Assembly: GCA_028023455.1 (NCBI GenBank)
Contig: JAQFVV010000049.1
Span: 3,346,536-3,410,535, forward strand
Direction: 5' to 3'
Source of the DNA: Epiperipatus broadwayi
Taxonomy: Eukaryota; Onychophora; Udeonychophora; Euonychophora; Peripatidae
DNA length: 64,000 nucleotides
The notes under the pieces are model-generated. The model did no database searches. It was not told where the DNA came from and saw only the letters and a program-made list of their open reading frames with translations. Below, in pieces: positions 38,485-52,144 of this stretch. The translations under genes were made by a program, and so were the position numbers. The stretch's first letter is position 1, and each line of letters starts with the position of its first letter.

Positions 38485-41400
38485 TATAAATATAGATATG
38501 GAAAAGGAATGGGTTGTAAAATTAATGGTAAGAAAGTAATTTATAAATGTAATGGAGAAGAAAAAATTAAAAGAATTTATAAAAGAGTAGTTAGGAAAGA
38601 AGAAATTGTTAAAATTGGGTTTTTGAATATGCAAGGTGGTAGGAAACCAGAAAAGTGGATGGAATTAAATAAAACAATTGAAAATGAAGAGCTTGAGGTA
38701 TTAGCAGTAGTGGAAACACATTTAAGAGAAGAAGAAGAACCTATTTTGGAACAGTTGGTATGGCAGGGTATAAATAGAAAAGAAAAAGAAAAAAGGGGTG
38801 GTGGTATAGGTGTTATATCAAAAAAATATTTAAATATTGTTAAATGTCAAGAACACTTGTGGTTTGAAATAAGGTTGGGTAGACAAGAATGGATGGTGGC
38901 TATAGTTTATATAGCTACTGGAGATAGTCAAATTATATTGGAGTGGAATAGTAATATATATGAATGTTTAGTTAAGGATATACAAAGTTTTACAGCAAAG
39001 GGGAAGAGAATAATGGTTATAGGGGATATGAATGGACATATTGAAGAAATTGATGATGTAGATAATAAAAATGGACAGCTTTTGAAAATTTTTTGTCAGA
39101 AAGTGAATTTGAGTATTGGAAATTTATTAAATATTTATGAGGGACAATACACATGGTCCAGAAATAATATATTTCACACAATAGATTATGTATTGGTAGA
39201 GAAAGAGGGAATAAATAAAATACGGAAAATTAAGGTATTTGATAATGAAGAACAAGTATGCACTAGTGATCATAATTTCATTGTAATTGACATGGTTAGT
39301 AATGTGATGGAGAAAAGAAATAAAAGTAGAAATAATAGTGAAAGATGTGGATGGAGAGTAAATGATAAGAATAAGTTGGAAGAGTATAAAATACAAGTTG
39401 AAGAAATAATGGAAGAGTGGGTTGGGGATGAGTATAAGGATTGGTGTAAGGAAGTAGAAAAAGTTGCAAATAGGGTTTTAGGTGAGAATATTGAAAAGAA
39501 TAAAAGTAATAAAAAAATTAAAATTAGTAAAAGTGTAAAAGAAAGGAAAGAAGCATGTAGAGAATATAAGTGTGCTATTAAGAATAAGGAAAGTGAAAAA
39601 GATATTAATGCTAAATGGGAAAAGTACTTAGAAAAGAAGAAGTTGGCTAAAATAGATATTTATAGAGAGAGAATGAAATTGAATAGTAAATTGTTGGAGG
39701 ATATTAATAAAAGTGGAAGAGATGGGAGTAAAAATTTTGGAATTATATTAAAAGGAGAAATGTAGGGGAGAGAGAGTTAGTATTACTAGATGATGAGGGA
39801 ACTGAGTGTAGTTCTAGAGAAGATTTAGAGAGAATCTTAAATAGTTATGTAATGAATATAGAAAAGATGTTAGATGTGAATGATAGAGTGTTAGAAAATA
39901 TGAAAGAATATAGTAATGGGAATATTAGGTTTTCAGAAAATGAACTAAATGAGGTAGAGAAGAAATTGAAAAGTGGGAAGGCAAGAGGTTTAGATGGATG
40001 GGCAGCAGAGATGGTAATGAATTTAGGATATAGGGCAAAAGTAAAGTTATTATCCTGTTTTAATAAAATGGCACAGAATAGAGTTTTCCCAAGTAGTTGG
40101 AGTAATACAAGAGTAAGATTATTATTTAAAGGAAAGGGTAAGGATCATAGAAAGTTGAATAATTATAGACCGATAGCGGTAACATCAGTTTTATATAAAG
40201 TTTTCTCAGTATATGGTGGCTAGTAAAGTTGTAAAATGGATGGAAGGGAATAATGTAGTGGGTGAAATGCAAGGAGGTTTTAGATTAGATAGGCGTATAG
40301 GAGATAGTTTATTTGTAGTTACACAACTTATGGATATGAGTAGGAATGCAGATAAACAGTTATATATGAGTTTTATAGATATAGAGAAGGCATATGATAG
40401 AGTAAATAGAAATAGATTATGGATAAGTTTAGCAAATTTGGGAATGGATGAAGCTTTAATAGATATTATTAAGAAATTATATGAAAATAATTATTATATA
40501 TATCAATTAGAGAATATAGAATCAATTAAAGTTAAAAATGGTGTGGGACTAAGGCAAGGATGCCCTATGTCACCTATTTTGTTTGTGTTGTATTTGAGTG
40601 AAATGGAAAGAGCAATAGAAAGATTAGGAAGAGGGATAGAGATACCATTAATAGGTAGTAAGGGAGTATATATTTTGTCAGGTCTTTTTTTTTGCAGATG
40701 ATATATTTTTGTGTGCAGAAAAAAGAGAAGATATGGAAGTTATGTTGAGGACATGTGCAAGGGTGGGTAAAGAGATGGGGATTAAATTTAGTGAAGAAAA
40801 ATCAAATATAATGATGGTTAATACTGAGGAAAGAGAAGATGTAGAATTTTTATTGGGAGATATTAAGTTAAGTGTGGTGAATAGATATAGTTATTTGGGA
40901 ATTATTTTAAGTAATCAGAAAAATTATTTGGATGAATGGGAGAAAAAATTGATAAATGAAGCAAAGAAAAGAAAGGGATTGATAAAGAAATTAACAGTAT
41001 TTTCATATAATAAATATGATGTAGCTAGAATTATATGGAAAGGAGTTGCAGTAGCAGGGTTAACATATGGTAATGATGCATTATATGTTAGTAAAAAGAT
41101 ATTAGATTATTTAGAAAAAGCTCAAAGGGAAGTAGGAAGACATGCATTGGATGCAGAAGTATGGATCAAGGAGGCAATTCAAGGAGAAATGGGATGGTCA
41201 AGTTTTCATATGAGAGATGCAAAAAGTAAAATGAAAATGTTTGGTAGATTGCAGTTTATGGATAATAAAAGAATAGCTAAAATAATATTTAATTGGGTTA
41301 TGAGTAAAGGGCAGGTAACAAGATGGGTGAGAAAGGTAATGCGGTATGCAAAAGATTTGGATAAAGAATTTATATCAGTATATTTGTACAAAGATGGGAT

Positions 41401-41913
41401 GATTGTGTTAAGAGGATTATTGAGTGTTATAGTAGTAAGGAATGGGATAAAAGAATAAATTTATTAATAAAGACTAGGGAGTTAGAGAGATGGAGAAATA
41501 GTATGGAGAGTAAAAAGAGTTTAAATATATATAGAAATAAACAGAATATTAGGTGTGAGTTAATATATGATAATAGTAAGGAAAGTAGTTTATTGTTTAA
41601 GGCTCGAACAGGATCTTTAGCTACAAAAGAATATACATGTAAATGGAAAAATATGGGTGATTTATTTTGTAAATTATGTAAGGAAGGAATTGAAAATATT
41701 AGGCATTTGTTAATTGAATGTAAATGTTTGAAAACAGAAAGGGTACATATAATGAAGTTGTGGAAAAATAAATATGAAAAGAGTGATTATACAGAAAGTG
41801 AATTATTGGTTTTTATGCTAGGTTTGGGAAAAGATAAGGGGGATTTAGATATAAAGGTTATAGAGTTGACAAAAATTATGTTGTGGAAATGGGATAGAGC
41901 AGATTATGGGTAA
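38485..41913 (+). pseudogene. LINE ORF2: APE endonuclease, reverse transcriptase, CCHC
   Basis: The endonuclease (about 38600-39300) shows IGFLNMQG, VVETHL (catalytic Glu), MVIGDMNGH, TIDYVLV and TSDHNFIVIDM (SDH), so its active site is complete. The reverse transcriptase (about 39950-40900) shows KSGKARGLDGWAAEM, NNYRPIAVTSVLYKVFS, FIDIEKAYDRVNR (motif A), GVGLRQGCPMSPILFVLYL (motif B), FFADDIFLC (motif C, FADD) and YSYLGIIL. The C-terminus has a C-x2-C-x8-H-x4-C knuckle (CKLCKEGIENIRHLLIEC). Frame breaks lie near 39740, 40203, 40688 (a T9 run just before FADD) and 41398; each is explained by one base, mostly T. The first ATG in frame is 38509; the frame opens at 38485. The protein nicks DNA and primes reverse transcription of the element RNA. 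Confidence 0.9.
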
Positions 41914-42008
41914 ATTTAGAGTGGGGAATGTAAAAGAAAGTGGCTAACAGGTTTATCTGGGCTTAATTGCTGAGATATTCTTGACTTCGTTTAAGGAGAA
42001 GCCATAAT

Positions 42009-42030
42009 ACATCACATCACATCACATCAC
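42009..42030 (+). repeat. LINE 3' tail (CATCA)n
   Basis: Four copies of CATCA directly follow the short 3' UTR of the LINE. Short microsatellite tails in place of poly(A) are usual in CR1/L2/RTE-like lineages and mark the 3' end of the insertion. Confidence 0.8.
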
Positions 42031-45000
42031 AGCTTTAAAATAAGCATAAAAAATTACGGTAATGCAAAAACTGATGTTTTTTGAGTTACTAGAAGTCATG
42101 TACATCAATCCACAGTTATTTTTTGGAATGTGTTAAGAGTATATTATAAATAGAACTGAGACACTGTAATTTGGGTTTTTATGATTTTGTCATTGCCTAT
42201 GACAGATCTTTTTCTCTGTCTTCAAAAAATGTAGTAAATTTTATTGTTTAAATAGTTAATTCATAAAACTATGGTAGAATAATTTTTTTAACTATCTGCT
42301 CATTCAATGGGCAGCTTGCTGGTAAAATTCCAGAGGAAATGACAAAAATGTGAAAGAAAGAAATACCCATCAAAAATACCTTATATTGTAGAACAGCTAT
42401 ATAAAGATATTCTGCATTTAAAAAGTCCAGGATTACATTCATTTATTTGTGATGGATATAAATCCCATTAAGTTCTATGGATATTATATTTGAAATCAAG
42501 AAAATCTAGAAGATCAATTAACTCAACTTGATTATAATAAACAATTTAAACTTCACTTTCAATAAATCAAAGAAAAAGGAAAAGCTAGTATTAATTCTTC
42601 ACTTAATTTTACTGAATTGTGTCATTAAAAAAATTTTCTTTGCACATTATTGCCAGTAAAAAAGGTAAATTAAAGCAGCCAGTGATGTCTAATTTTGCAT
42701 CTATTGTTTTGAAAGTTGGATATTTATATACTTGAAAGGAAACATTGAAAGTTAAATGCGAAATGAATTAAATTCAAATCTGCATCAGTTATCATAATGG
42801 TTATCTTATCTTCTCTATTTAAAAGAAATTCATCTCTACACTTTAGGATTGAAGGTAAAGAATCAGATGATATGACAGTGAGTGAATATGGATAGACTTT
42901 CACTTATAGAGTATGATTTTTTTTTACATAAATGTATTTATTTTAGACAAGAATATATATATTGCAACAGTAGTGGGGTTCAAACCCTGTTACAAGAAAG
43001 TGAAAAGTGCGTACGCATTACCCTCAATACAGGTATATATTCAAGCAGGTGATAAAGGGTTAAAAATATATATAATTATACATATATATACATGCGTGAA
43101 GTAAATTTTAAACTCTTTTTCTTTATTATTTTTCTTTTATTAGAAAATAAATGGGGAAGGGATTGATTAGTAAGCATTATTTATTTAGAATGTTTTACTT
43201 TTAAAATATTACAAATTAACAAAATTACAGTTGTGCACAAATATGTTATATATTGTTTAGAATATTGATTTAAGTTTCAATTATATTTCAAATTAATGAG
43301 GGTAGCGAAAAGGAAATATTGTTTGTACCTTCAAGCAATTCTGTGTTTGAATCACAATCACTAATTACTGCAAAAATAAAATTCCAAGAAAAAGCCAAAG
43401 AATGTTTGACCAAAAAGAATAGATACCAGGAATGACAGCACCACCAAAACAATGGAAATGGAAATTTAAAGAAGTAAAAGTAATTTGGAAAGGAAAACCT
43501 ATTCAAAGAAAAAGACTTAGATTGAAGAGCCGATAAAAAAAAAGAAAAATTTCCTTTGTCTGAGAAATGAAAATTAATTAGACAAAAAATTAATTAATGA
43601 GAATTTGAGAAAGGAAAAAGACAGTTATTTCAGTTAGATTGTGACTGCTGAGTGAGATAGATTCATAAAGATATAGAAAAAAATATTTAACATGACGGGG
43701 TAAGGACCATACGTAAAGGGCTTCATCACCTGCAGCCGATACGAACTGACTCTAAACCGCCTGCCGCCAAAGAACCTAGGAACCTAGCGAATATTCCGGA
43801 TTACTGAACATAAAATGAAATAGAAAAGAATCGTACGTCCCAAAATATGAATTTATTTGATTTAAAAATTATATTAGACAAGACTTCACCTACAGCTCTG
43901 CCATTACTTATGGACATCTAAATACTGGACTATGCAGAAAGAAATTATATATTGCGCTTTCATAAGGCAACTTTAAATACTACTAGATCATGGAAATCCA
44001 CTTGATATGCTTCATTACATTATAATCCCATACCCCGGGATTTCGTCAGGTAAAGAGAACTCTGTTTTTATATAACTCAGAATTGCTTATAGCTATCCTC
44101 GAAAATAACAAACTTTCTTAAATTATTTCATAACATAAAATTATTGTATACAACTGTATAGTAAACATTTTTTTTCTTATATATATAAATTAATATGTGT
44201 TTATTCTAAATTAAATGTTTTATTGTTTCATTTATGATTTGGGAACTTATTATGTATTTTAAATGGGAGGGATAAGAGTTGATTTACATAGATAGCCTTT
44301 AGATTTTAATAATAAAATTTAGTACAGATTTATCTTTGCATTAGAGTTATTCAATAATTATCATTTACATTTTCCAATCACTTCATTTGCTAAATAAAAT
44401 TCCGATGATTCAAGTATGTCCGAGGTAAGCAGATAGGTCCATGAGTGCATTATCAGTTAAGTACAAACCTATATTTTTTTGTGTTATTACCTCCATTCAT
44501 CCGATAGGTTTTCCTCCCCACCCTGGGAGTGAGTTAGCTTGGGTCAGCACCTCATTAATCGGGAAATATAATTCTCATCATAACAGTGAGTTTGGCGCTT
44601 GAGGTCATTGATAAAGTGATGCTCATAAATATATTCTCCTGTAGACATTTTTTTTTATATTTAGATCTTATTCAAGATACAAGGGCTACCGAAAATTTTT
44701 ATTCATTAATCTTAAATTCTATTTATGCAACATTTAAAATTTGCATCAAATAAACAATACTTGTATGAAAATTCATATCAGAATTCCCTTTGGTAGGTAA
44801 TATTTAAACATTACCTACAGGTGTTATGGCGACTAGACAGCCATAGAAATTCCATCTAGGCTTTGATTAAACTTACTTGTCCATTAAGCCTGAAATCAAT
44901 CTAACCGATTCTTTTGAAGTGGATGAAATTAAGACTTCTTGGGTTTTAAAGTCTAAAAATAAAGATTGTGAATGAGCTGTAAGAGGGGGGGGGGTTAAAA

Positions 45001-45576
45001 AAAATAAAAAGGCCAGTTGAAAAGAAATTGTCATCCATTTTGCTTTTGCTCTCATGTTCACTCATATCCAGGCAGTGTGCCCATATTTTAATATGCAAAC
45101 CATTGGCTAAAGAGACTGTCATTGCCACTTTCCTTGGTGGCTAGAACTGTTATGGAGACCGGAGATCCAAACCACAGCCCTACTGAAAGAATAGCCCATC
45201 GATGAACTAGCTCAGATAAATCAGTCCATGTATGTGTATTTCATACTATCAAGCTGTAAGCCTTCAGATAAATAATCGGTAACAACTTCTTAAACCAAGC
45301 TAAATCTAAAAGCTATAGCAATCTATAAATCTTTCCTAAAGCTAGCCATATAATATAAATAATGTGCACAAACTCTTAAATTCCAATCTTATAAATTAAT
45401 CAAACTATGTTTAAAAAAAAGTGTATTCTCTCTTAAATTAATGAACTGTATTAGATAAACGTTTTTCAAACTGTATAATTCTAAAATATTTTAAAAGTTA
45501 AAATGTAAATCTTGCCTGATCTCAAACTCTTAAATCTTTTTAAATTCAACTTATAAAAGCTTATTTGCCTTATTAT

Positions 45577-45579
<3 letters not shown>
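42031..45579. other. Unannotated sequence, several less AT-rich patches
   Basis: No gene recognised. Patches at 43690-43800, 44440-44620 and 45040-45200 are clearly less AT-rich but carry stops in every frame I followed. GGTAGGTAATATTTAAAC with ATTACCTAC (44794-44819) is a small inverted repeat. A G10 run lies near 44985. These patches could be old repeats or noncoding exons; nothing decides between them. Confidence 0.45.
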
Positions 45580-45624
<45 letters not shown>

Positions 45625-45637
45625 ATAAGTGCATTTT

Positions 45638-45679
<42 letters not shown>

Positions 45680-45693
45680 AAAATGCATTTATT
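45580..45693. repeat. (TC)n-(TA)n and palindrome with (AT)n core
   Basis: (TC)n at 45580-45599 and (TA)n at 45600-45624, then a 20 bp arm ending GCATTTTAACAAT (45623-45642). (AT)n and the complementary arm ATTGTTAAAATGC (45674-45693) follow. One mismatch was noticed in the arms. The alternating core sits exactly at the axis of symmetry. Confidence 0.9.
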
Positions 45694-47589
45694 GATTTAT
45701 GCTTTGCCTTCGGAGCAGAGATTATTAATTATTATAAACTTAAAGAGATGTTTTGTTCTCAAGTAAAGTAATGTTTGCCGTTTGGCATACTTATATATCT
45801 CTGGTCCGAAACCTACTTTGATGCATTATTTGAGCTGCTACGTTTAGCTTAATATCACATATATGTTGCTTATTAAAAGGTTTGTTTGGTTAAATAAGGG
45901 AGAGTGATAATTTAAGGCATATTCAGTAATTAGCTAAGTTTAAGCCCCAGATATGCTTTAGACCCCATTAATCTATTTTTCATAGAATATGTGGTTAATT
46001 AATAAACTAGATCAATTTTAATAAAGTCCTCTTTTGTACCATTTCAGTGCTTATTTAACTAACTGGCATAGGGTAGTTTTGCAGAAGAAACTATAGATTT
46101 CACACTTTACTAATTGTAATAATTAATTTTTAGAAAGCGTTGTGAGTGAGTTTTTATGAAGCACTGAGGTGCATTCTGCCTTGCTATCATATAATTATTA
46201 AGATAAGATTAGGTTTTAAGGGCTATCTTATCACCCCTAGTTCGGACAGCCCTCTCTCTTGAATGGGATCATGATTTTAAGGGTCATTCCCATTACCTCC
46301 TTTAAAAGTGGAACACCAAATCCAGCATCGTATATTATGGCTGTTCGATCATCCGAACTAAAAAGTTCACATATGGCAGGAGACTGGTAGCTGAGAACCA
46401 AGTAAACATTGCTGAATCTCATGAGTAAAGGCACATTCAAGCCACATCTGATGTAATTTGCATAGCACCGTAGCCTCAGAAGCTATGCTACAAAACACCA
46501 GCTCATCTGCTGCTATATTCATTGTTCAGCATTGATCTGAACCTAAGATCTAGTTTATCTAAGAATACCTACATAAAGAGCACATTGATTGCTCATCACA
46601 TAATGATAAATTTAAGTACATATTGTATAAAGTTGCCACTCTCTTAAAATTTAACCCTTGACAAACTGAGTAGGAATGGCAGAACATAATTTAGACATCA
46701 GTGTAGACATAAAAATAATTATTAATGTATAATGATATAATAAATGATGATCATTAAGCAAAATTGATTACAGAACGTGTAGTTCATACTTTCACCATCC
46801 CACCTGCGAGTGGAATACGCAGTATCTTTAATTGTTATTGTTTGTGTTTTTTTGATATTAAATAATTTTAAAACATATTAAAGTCTGCAGTATTATTTAC
46901 TTTATTTATATTAAATCACCATCTATAACTATTAATATATATATTAGATAATCAGCCATAAGTTGTGTGAGTATGTTTGGTTAAGTTATAAACATTCAGT
47001 TAATTATCCCCGAGTCTCTCGTTTTACTCTTTGCTATTGCTGGTGTGGAAATTAAGAGATTATGAGTGTGATCTCATATATGTCATTCATAAGGTAGTAA
47101 GTCAGGGAGTGTTAGTGAAGGAGCTGAGGTGCAGTCAGATTTGGTCTCAAACCCTCATCTAGATCAGCCTTGGTATAATTTACCAAAACTCTGGATTTTG
47201 TTGTGTGGATGTTCAAATATGACTGTTACAATACATTTATAGAGAGAGAGAAATAAAATAAGGATGTTATATAATTCATAAGCTTGTTTTATATTTATTT
47301 AAACAAATTTTTAAATTAAGACTACTCTCAAAAGAGTGAAGTTAGCAGTAGGAGTAAATATCATTACATCTGTTTATACTTATAGACACTGAGAATGGAT
47401 TAACATATTGTTAAGTAGGATTAGTGACATTTTCTAGAAAGTTTGTAATAAAAAATATTTCTCTAAATTTCATTACTCATTTCCATTACTTGTTTACTTC
47501 ACAAATAGTATAATACTTTTGCCATTTTAGATTGCTGATTTACTGTTGTTAACTAATAATAAAAAATGTTTTTTTTATAATGAAGTTTC
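45694..47589. other. Unannotated AT-rich sequence
   Basis: No frame with recognised motifs. A 67-codon minus-strand frame at 46237-46440 is the longest and matches nothing I know. Confidence 0.45.
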
Positions 47590-48365
47590 TGTGATCCTGA
47601 TTTTATTGGTTTATTAATTTTAAAAAATCTGAAGAAGTCAGTATCTTATGGACAGTTAGAAATTATCAAAAAGTTTTTACTTTATTGTTAACAACAGAAA
47701 CAATATCCTTCATGGTTCATTGTAGCCTCATTTTTGTGCAAAATTTTTTGAAATATGTATGATTTTTTTGCTTGCTTATTAAATATTTATTATCATGCTA
47801 ATTGGTTGATAATTATTTGACATAAAAATAATACACATATACCCTTCAATTTTATTTATATATATTTTATTTTTAAACATAGAAGATAATACACTTTATG
47901 TTAATATTAACAAAGAAAATCATGACATAGATTAGTCCATGCTTTGTGTGAAACCATCACATAATATCAGAATTGACATGATGTTATAATATTTTCAAAT
48001 ATTGTAAAAATTGTAAAGGAAATATCAGATTTTAAAGCAGAATTTGATAGATTTATCATAGATCCATATTCATGTGATTATATTCAGAGAATAAAAGATA
48101 TTTGTTTATTTTTCTGAAGAGTATTTATCTTCACCTTATTGTATGACATATTAAATTTTTTGTTCTTATTTGCAATTCATTTTTCCAATATATGCAAAGA
48201 TCAAACATAAATTTTTAGAATATTTGTCATTTGACAAAATTAAAAAAAAAACAAAGTCCAATTTATTGAATTTTAGTATAAAATAAGGATTTTTATAGGA
48301 ATAAAAAGTTGAGTATTTTCAAAAACGTCCACCAGGTGAACAATAAATAATATCTGAATTTTCCC
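47590..48365 (-). repeat. Dispersed family E repeat, copy 1 (inverted)
   Basis: The reverse complement aligns with 55095-55840. Shared blocks are CCACCAGGT (48331-48339), the complement of CAATAAAYTGGACTT (near 48252), AAAGAAAATCATGACATAGA (about 47912), GAATTTGATAGATTT (about 48040), TCTGAAGAAGT (about 47629) and TTTTTGTGCAAAATTTTT (about 47731). Substitutions and indels are frequent. No coding frame. Confidence 0.7.
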
Positions 48366-48808
48366 TGTACTGAAAGGATATAAAAGTCTAAATAAATACT
48401 TCTAAGTCTATATCTATATAATCATATGATTATAGATAAAGGTGTTTAAAAGATTAAGATAAATAGTTGAGCATAAAATAATAAAGCAGTTTAGTGGTTT
48501 TAGTATGAGAATAGTTTTTCTGATGAAAGATGAACACATAAGTCAAAAAGGTACAATGGTTTAAACAAACTTTATTAGAAGTAAAAGCCAGGAACTAATA
48601 ATGTTGCTTAAAATGTTATTTTTTTAAAAAAAAGTTTGTTAAATATTTTCTCTGGAATGGGAGAGAAATTGTAATGTACTGTATTTTCAAAAAATTTGTT
48701 AATAGATAATCTAAAATAAAAATCTAGTAATATATAAGTAATGATTCAAATGATAATTGTAAAAAATGAAAAATAGTAATATTGTTATTATTTTTAGTTG
48801 TTAAAAAT

Positions 48809-49388
48809 AGAGAGGATTTGAACACAGATTTTCAAGCTCCATTCAAATATCCACTCTATCTTATATAACTGATACACATGACCACATAATGTGAAAAAGA
48901 TAAATGTTGTTCAATATATGTAGTTTGTGCTGAAACAGCACTCATAAATTGACCTAAATCACTCATAAGTTGACTTAAATCATCATCTTCACACACACAT
49001 ATAATTAGTGCTTAGTTTATATTAAGTTAGCAAATCTTCACCCTTTAACTCTTCAGCCATCTATATTATTGAAAATCTGATGATGGAATGCTCAACATCA
49101 TCAGATTTTCAATATTATGGATGACTGATAAGCTGGAGGTTGGAATAGAGTGAAGCCTATCCATTAAAATTTGAAGATTTGTTATTTTAATATGAAATGA
49201 TCACTGATTATATATATATATGTGTGGGAGATGATTATGTGAACCAACCGATGAGTGCTGATTTAGCATGAAATACATATATTAGAGATCATTTATCTTT
49301 TTCATATTATGTGGTCATATGTATTGGTTATATAAGATGAAGTGAATAACTGAAGAGAGCTTGAAAATCTGCGTTCAAACCCTCTCTA
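48809..49388. repeat. Foldback element, family A, compact copy
   Basis: The left arm (48809-49084) begins TAGAGAGGATTTGAACACAG; the right arm (49096-49388) ends GCGTTCAAACCCTCTCTA. They meet at ATCTGATGATG and CATCATCAGAT around an ~11 nt loop. Each arm carries the shared module (48930-48990 and 49235-49285) and a short CA/TA tract at matching positions. The match extends beyond the right arm into AATTATATCTAAAGTTCAG (49389-49407), which equals the left border of the 12.0 kb copy in reverse. Imperfect pairing suggests moderate age. Confidence 0.85.
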
Positions 49389-49834
49389 ATTATATCTAAA
49401 GTTCAGTATATAGATTATATTTGTATTCAAACAAATAAAAAACCGATTTGAGGATCTTATTGTCAAATTTAATTTTTATATATGTGGTTTTTAATTTGAA
49501 TGGAATTTGTGTCAGAAATAAAACGATTTCTTAACAATTTTTATTAAAATTAATTTTATATCTTTAACTAAACTAACAAAAAATATTAAAACAATTATTT
49601 TTAAAGAAACAAAATAAAAAGTTTATCTTTTTACATTAGCTAAAGTAATATAATTTTTTTATTTGCTACAATGCTTAAATAATTGTTAAATCATAATATA
49701 ATTACAAAATATACTTTATATTTTTTTAATAATATACATTAAAACAAAAAAAAAATCTTTAGTTCTTTCCATTGTGATAAGATCATTGTTCTTGCTAACA
49801 TTTTCCTATAATATTTTGACTTCTGATTTTAATA

Positions 49835-50060
49835 CCAAACTGTTATTTTATAACAGGATTCAATAAATTGGACTTGATTTGGTAAAAATATGCATTTACA
49901 AATGAAAAAAACTATGATAAAACCTTATTTGAATTTTATAAATGTTGAAAACACGAGTTCATAATGAAACTAAATACGCATTTTGATCATTCAACAGTCA
50001 TTAGAAAAACAATCTTCAGAAAATCATCAAAATATTTTTTGATGCAATTTTTTTTTAAAT
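49835..50060 (+). repeat. Dispersed family E repeat, partial copy 2
   Basis: TTCAATAAATTGGACTTGAT followed by an ATAATGAAACTAAATACG-containing stretch and a CTTCAGAAAATCATC block matches the first third of the copies at 55095 and 58438. The remainder is missing or too diverged to follow. Confidence 0.5.
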
Positions 50061-51575
50061 GTTATCAAATGAATGTTAACTGCTTTGAAATATATATATA
50101 TATTTAATAATTTTTAGAATATTTTAAAATATCATAATAGTATTGCTAATGATGTTTAGCAATGAGTTTCACAAGATAGGGTGATAATAATGGCCACAGT
50201 TTTTTTTATATATTATTACACTATAATTTATTAATTTCTCTTTTTAAATATAAAACACATACATACAAAATAAAAAATATAATTATGTATACTTTTAATT
50301 TTTAATTACTGTATAAAAGTTGTGATTATTTATAAAGTAAAGTTTTGAGAGATTCCTCTATAGTAAAAAAAAAAGACATCATTTGACTACTATAAGCATT
50401 CAAAGTGCATATAATAAAAGTTAAAGCCTTTTTCTAAAAAAAATATTTATTGTATAAAAGTAACCACGAATCTTAACAAACTTTGCAAAAAAATCAAGTT
50501 TTTAATTATTATAAACATTTTCTCACAGAAATTTTGCAAATGGTTTTGAAATGAAATTCAAAAGATTAAATTCATCAAACACATGATCTTACTAACTTTT
50601 CAATTACATTGACCTCTAGGTCTTTTATAATTAAAAAAATCGATGTCAAAAGTATGCAGTAAACAAACAACAAAATATTTCAATAAGTAATTGTGTCAGC
50701 ATAATTTAAGGAATCATAACAATAATGACTTCTGGTTGAAGATCTTCATGGTGATGAAATAAAAGATTACAAAAAAGCTTTTGATATCACAAATATAATG
50801 TGAATATTAGTTATTTCCACTTTATATCACTTAACACTGCATGTTGATCTTTGCACTATAGATTTTTCTATGCATCGATAATTTTTGACATATGAAAAAA
50901 AAAAAAAAACATAATATAGAATCTTTATCATTTTATCATAATTATTCAATGAAAATTTACAATAAAAGAATGTAGATTTTTGAAGTTTTTTTAACTGTAT
51001 ATCTTGAAAATGATATAGAGACCAGAGTTCTCTATTTATAACGATGTATAAGTATATATTTAAAATAAGTTTATGGAATTGTTCCACTATATATGATATA
51101 TATAAAAACTAATGTAGTTGTGTTAAATTATTCATTCATTTAAGATTGGAATTCTTCATAAAATATTCTATAAAATTTATTAAATGTAGTACCTTATTTT
51201 GTGTTAATTCACACAACAATTACTTTTAATGTATAAATAAAATTAATGATTCTTGCTTGTGAGTTTAAATGCCTCACTTATCAATCATTCTCTTTTTTTC
51301 CATATATATTATACAAATACTCCTTCCTTATACTTATGCTGAAAAGTTTTTAATTATTATTATTATTATAATTACGATTTTCTATATATATATATATATT
51401 TAAATGAATATCTTTTAGAGAGTGTTGGCCAAATTTATAATGCTTGTGATATGCTTATTATAAGTGATCATTTCAATATGTATAATAATTGGATCAATAT
51501 AACTTCTAGCACTATCTGTATTAATATAATGCCACATAGTATCTACAAAGCAAATAAAAAATTAAATACAGTGAA
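50061..51575. other. Unannotated AT-rich sequence
   Basis: Only short chance frames, such as 50827-51087 on the minus strand, and small TA runs at 50091-50102 and 51384-51399. Confidence 0.45.

Positions 51576-52144
<569 letters not shown>

Larger units (their letters stand above)
37676..42030 (+). mobile_element. LINE retrotransposon with esterase ORF1 and APE-RT ORF2
   Basis: A nearly full coding LINE on the plus strand, A- and G-rich on the sense strand. Order: ORF1 remainder (coiled coil and SGNH/GDSL esterase), about 0.1 kb spacer, ORF2 (apurinic-type endonuclease, reverse transcriptase, C-terminal CCHC knuckle), about 95 bp 3' UTR, and a (CATCA)n tail at 42009-42030. Coiled coil plus esterase in ORF1 is known from CR1/L2-type LINEs such as zebrafish L2. 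The left end is placed where the biased coding sequence begins (GAGGGCAGATAGTCG) and is probably a 5' truncation. A target duplication is not clear. At least five single-base frame breaks but no in-frame stop were found. Confidence 0.88.

Noticed and set aside
42977-42992. GGTTCAAACCC, a good B-box match
   Set aside because: No A box at suitable distance; likely chance or an old repeat fragment.
49255-49390. Family A foldback read as a tRNA-type SINE (GGTTYAGC as A box, GTTCAAACC as B box)
   Set aside because: The boxes are more than 100 nt apart, too far for a tRNA-derived promoter, and the element is palindromic.
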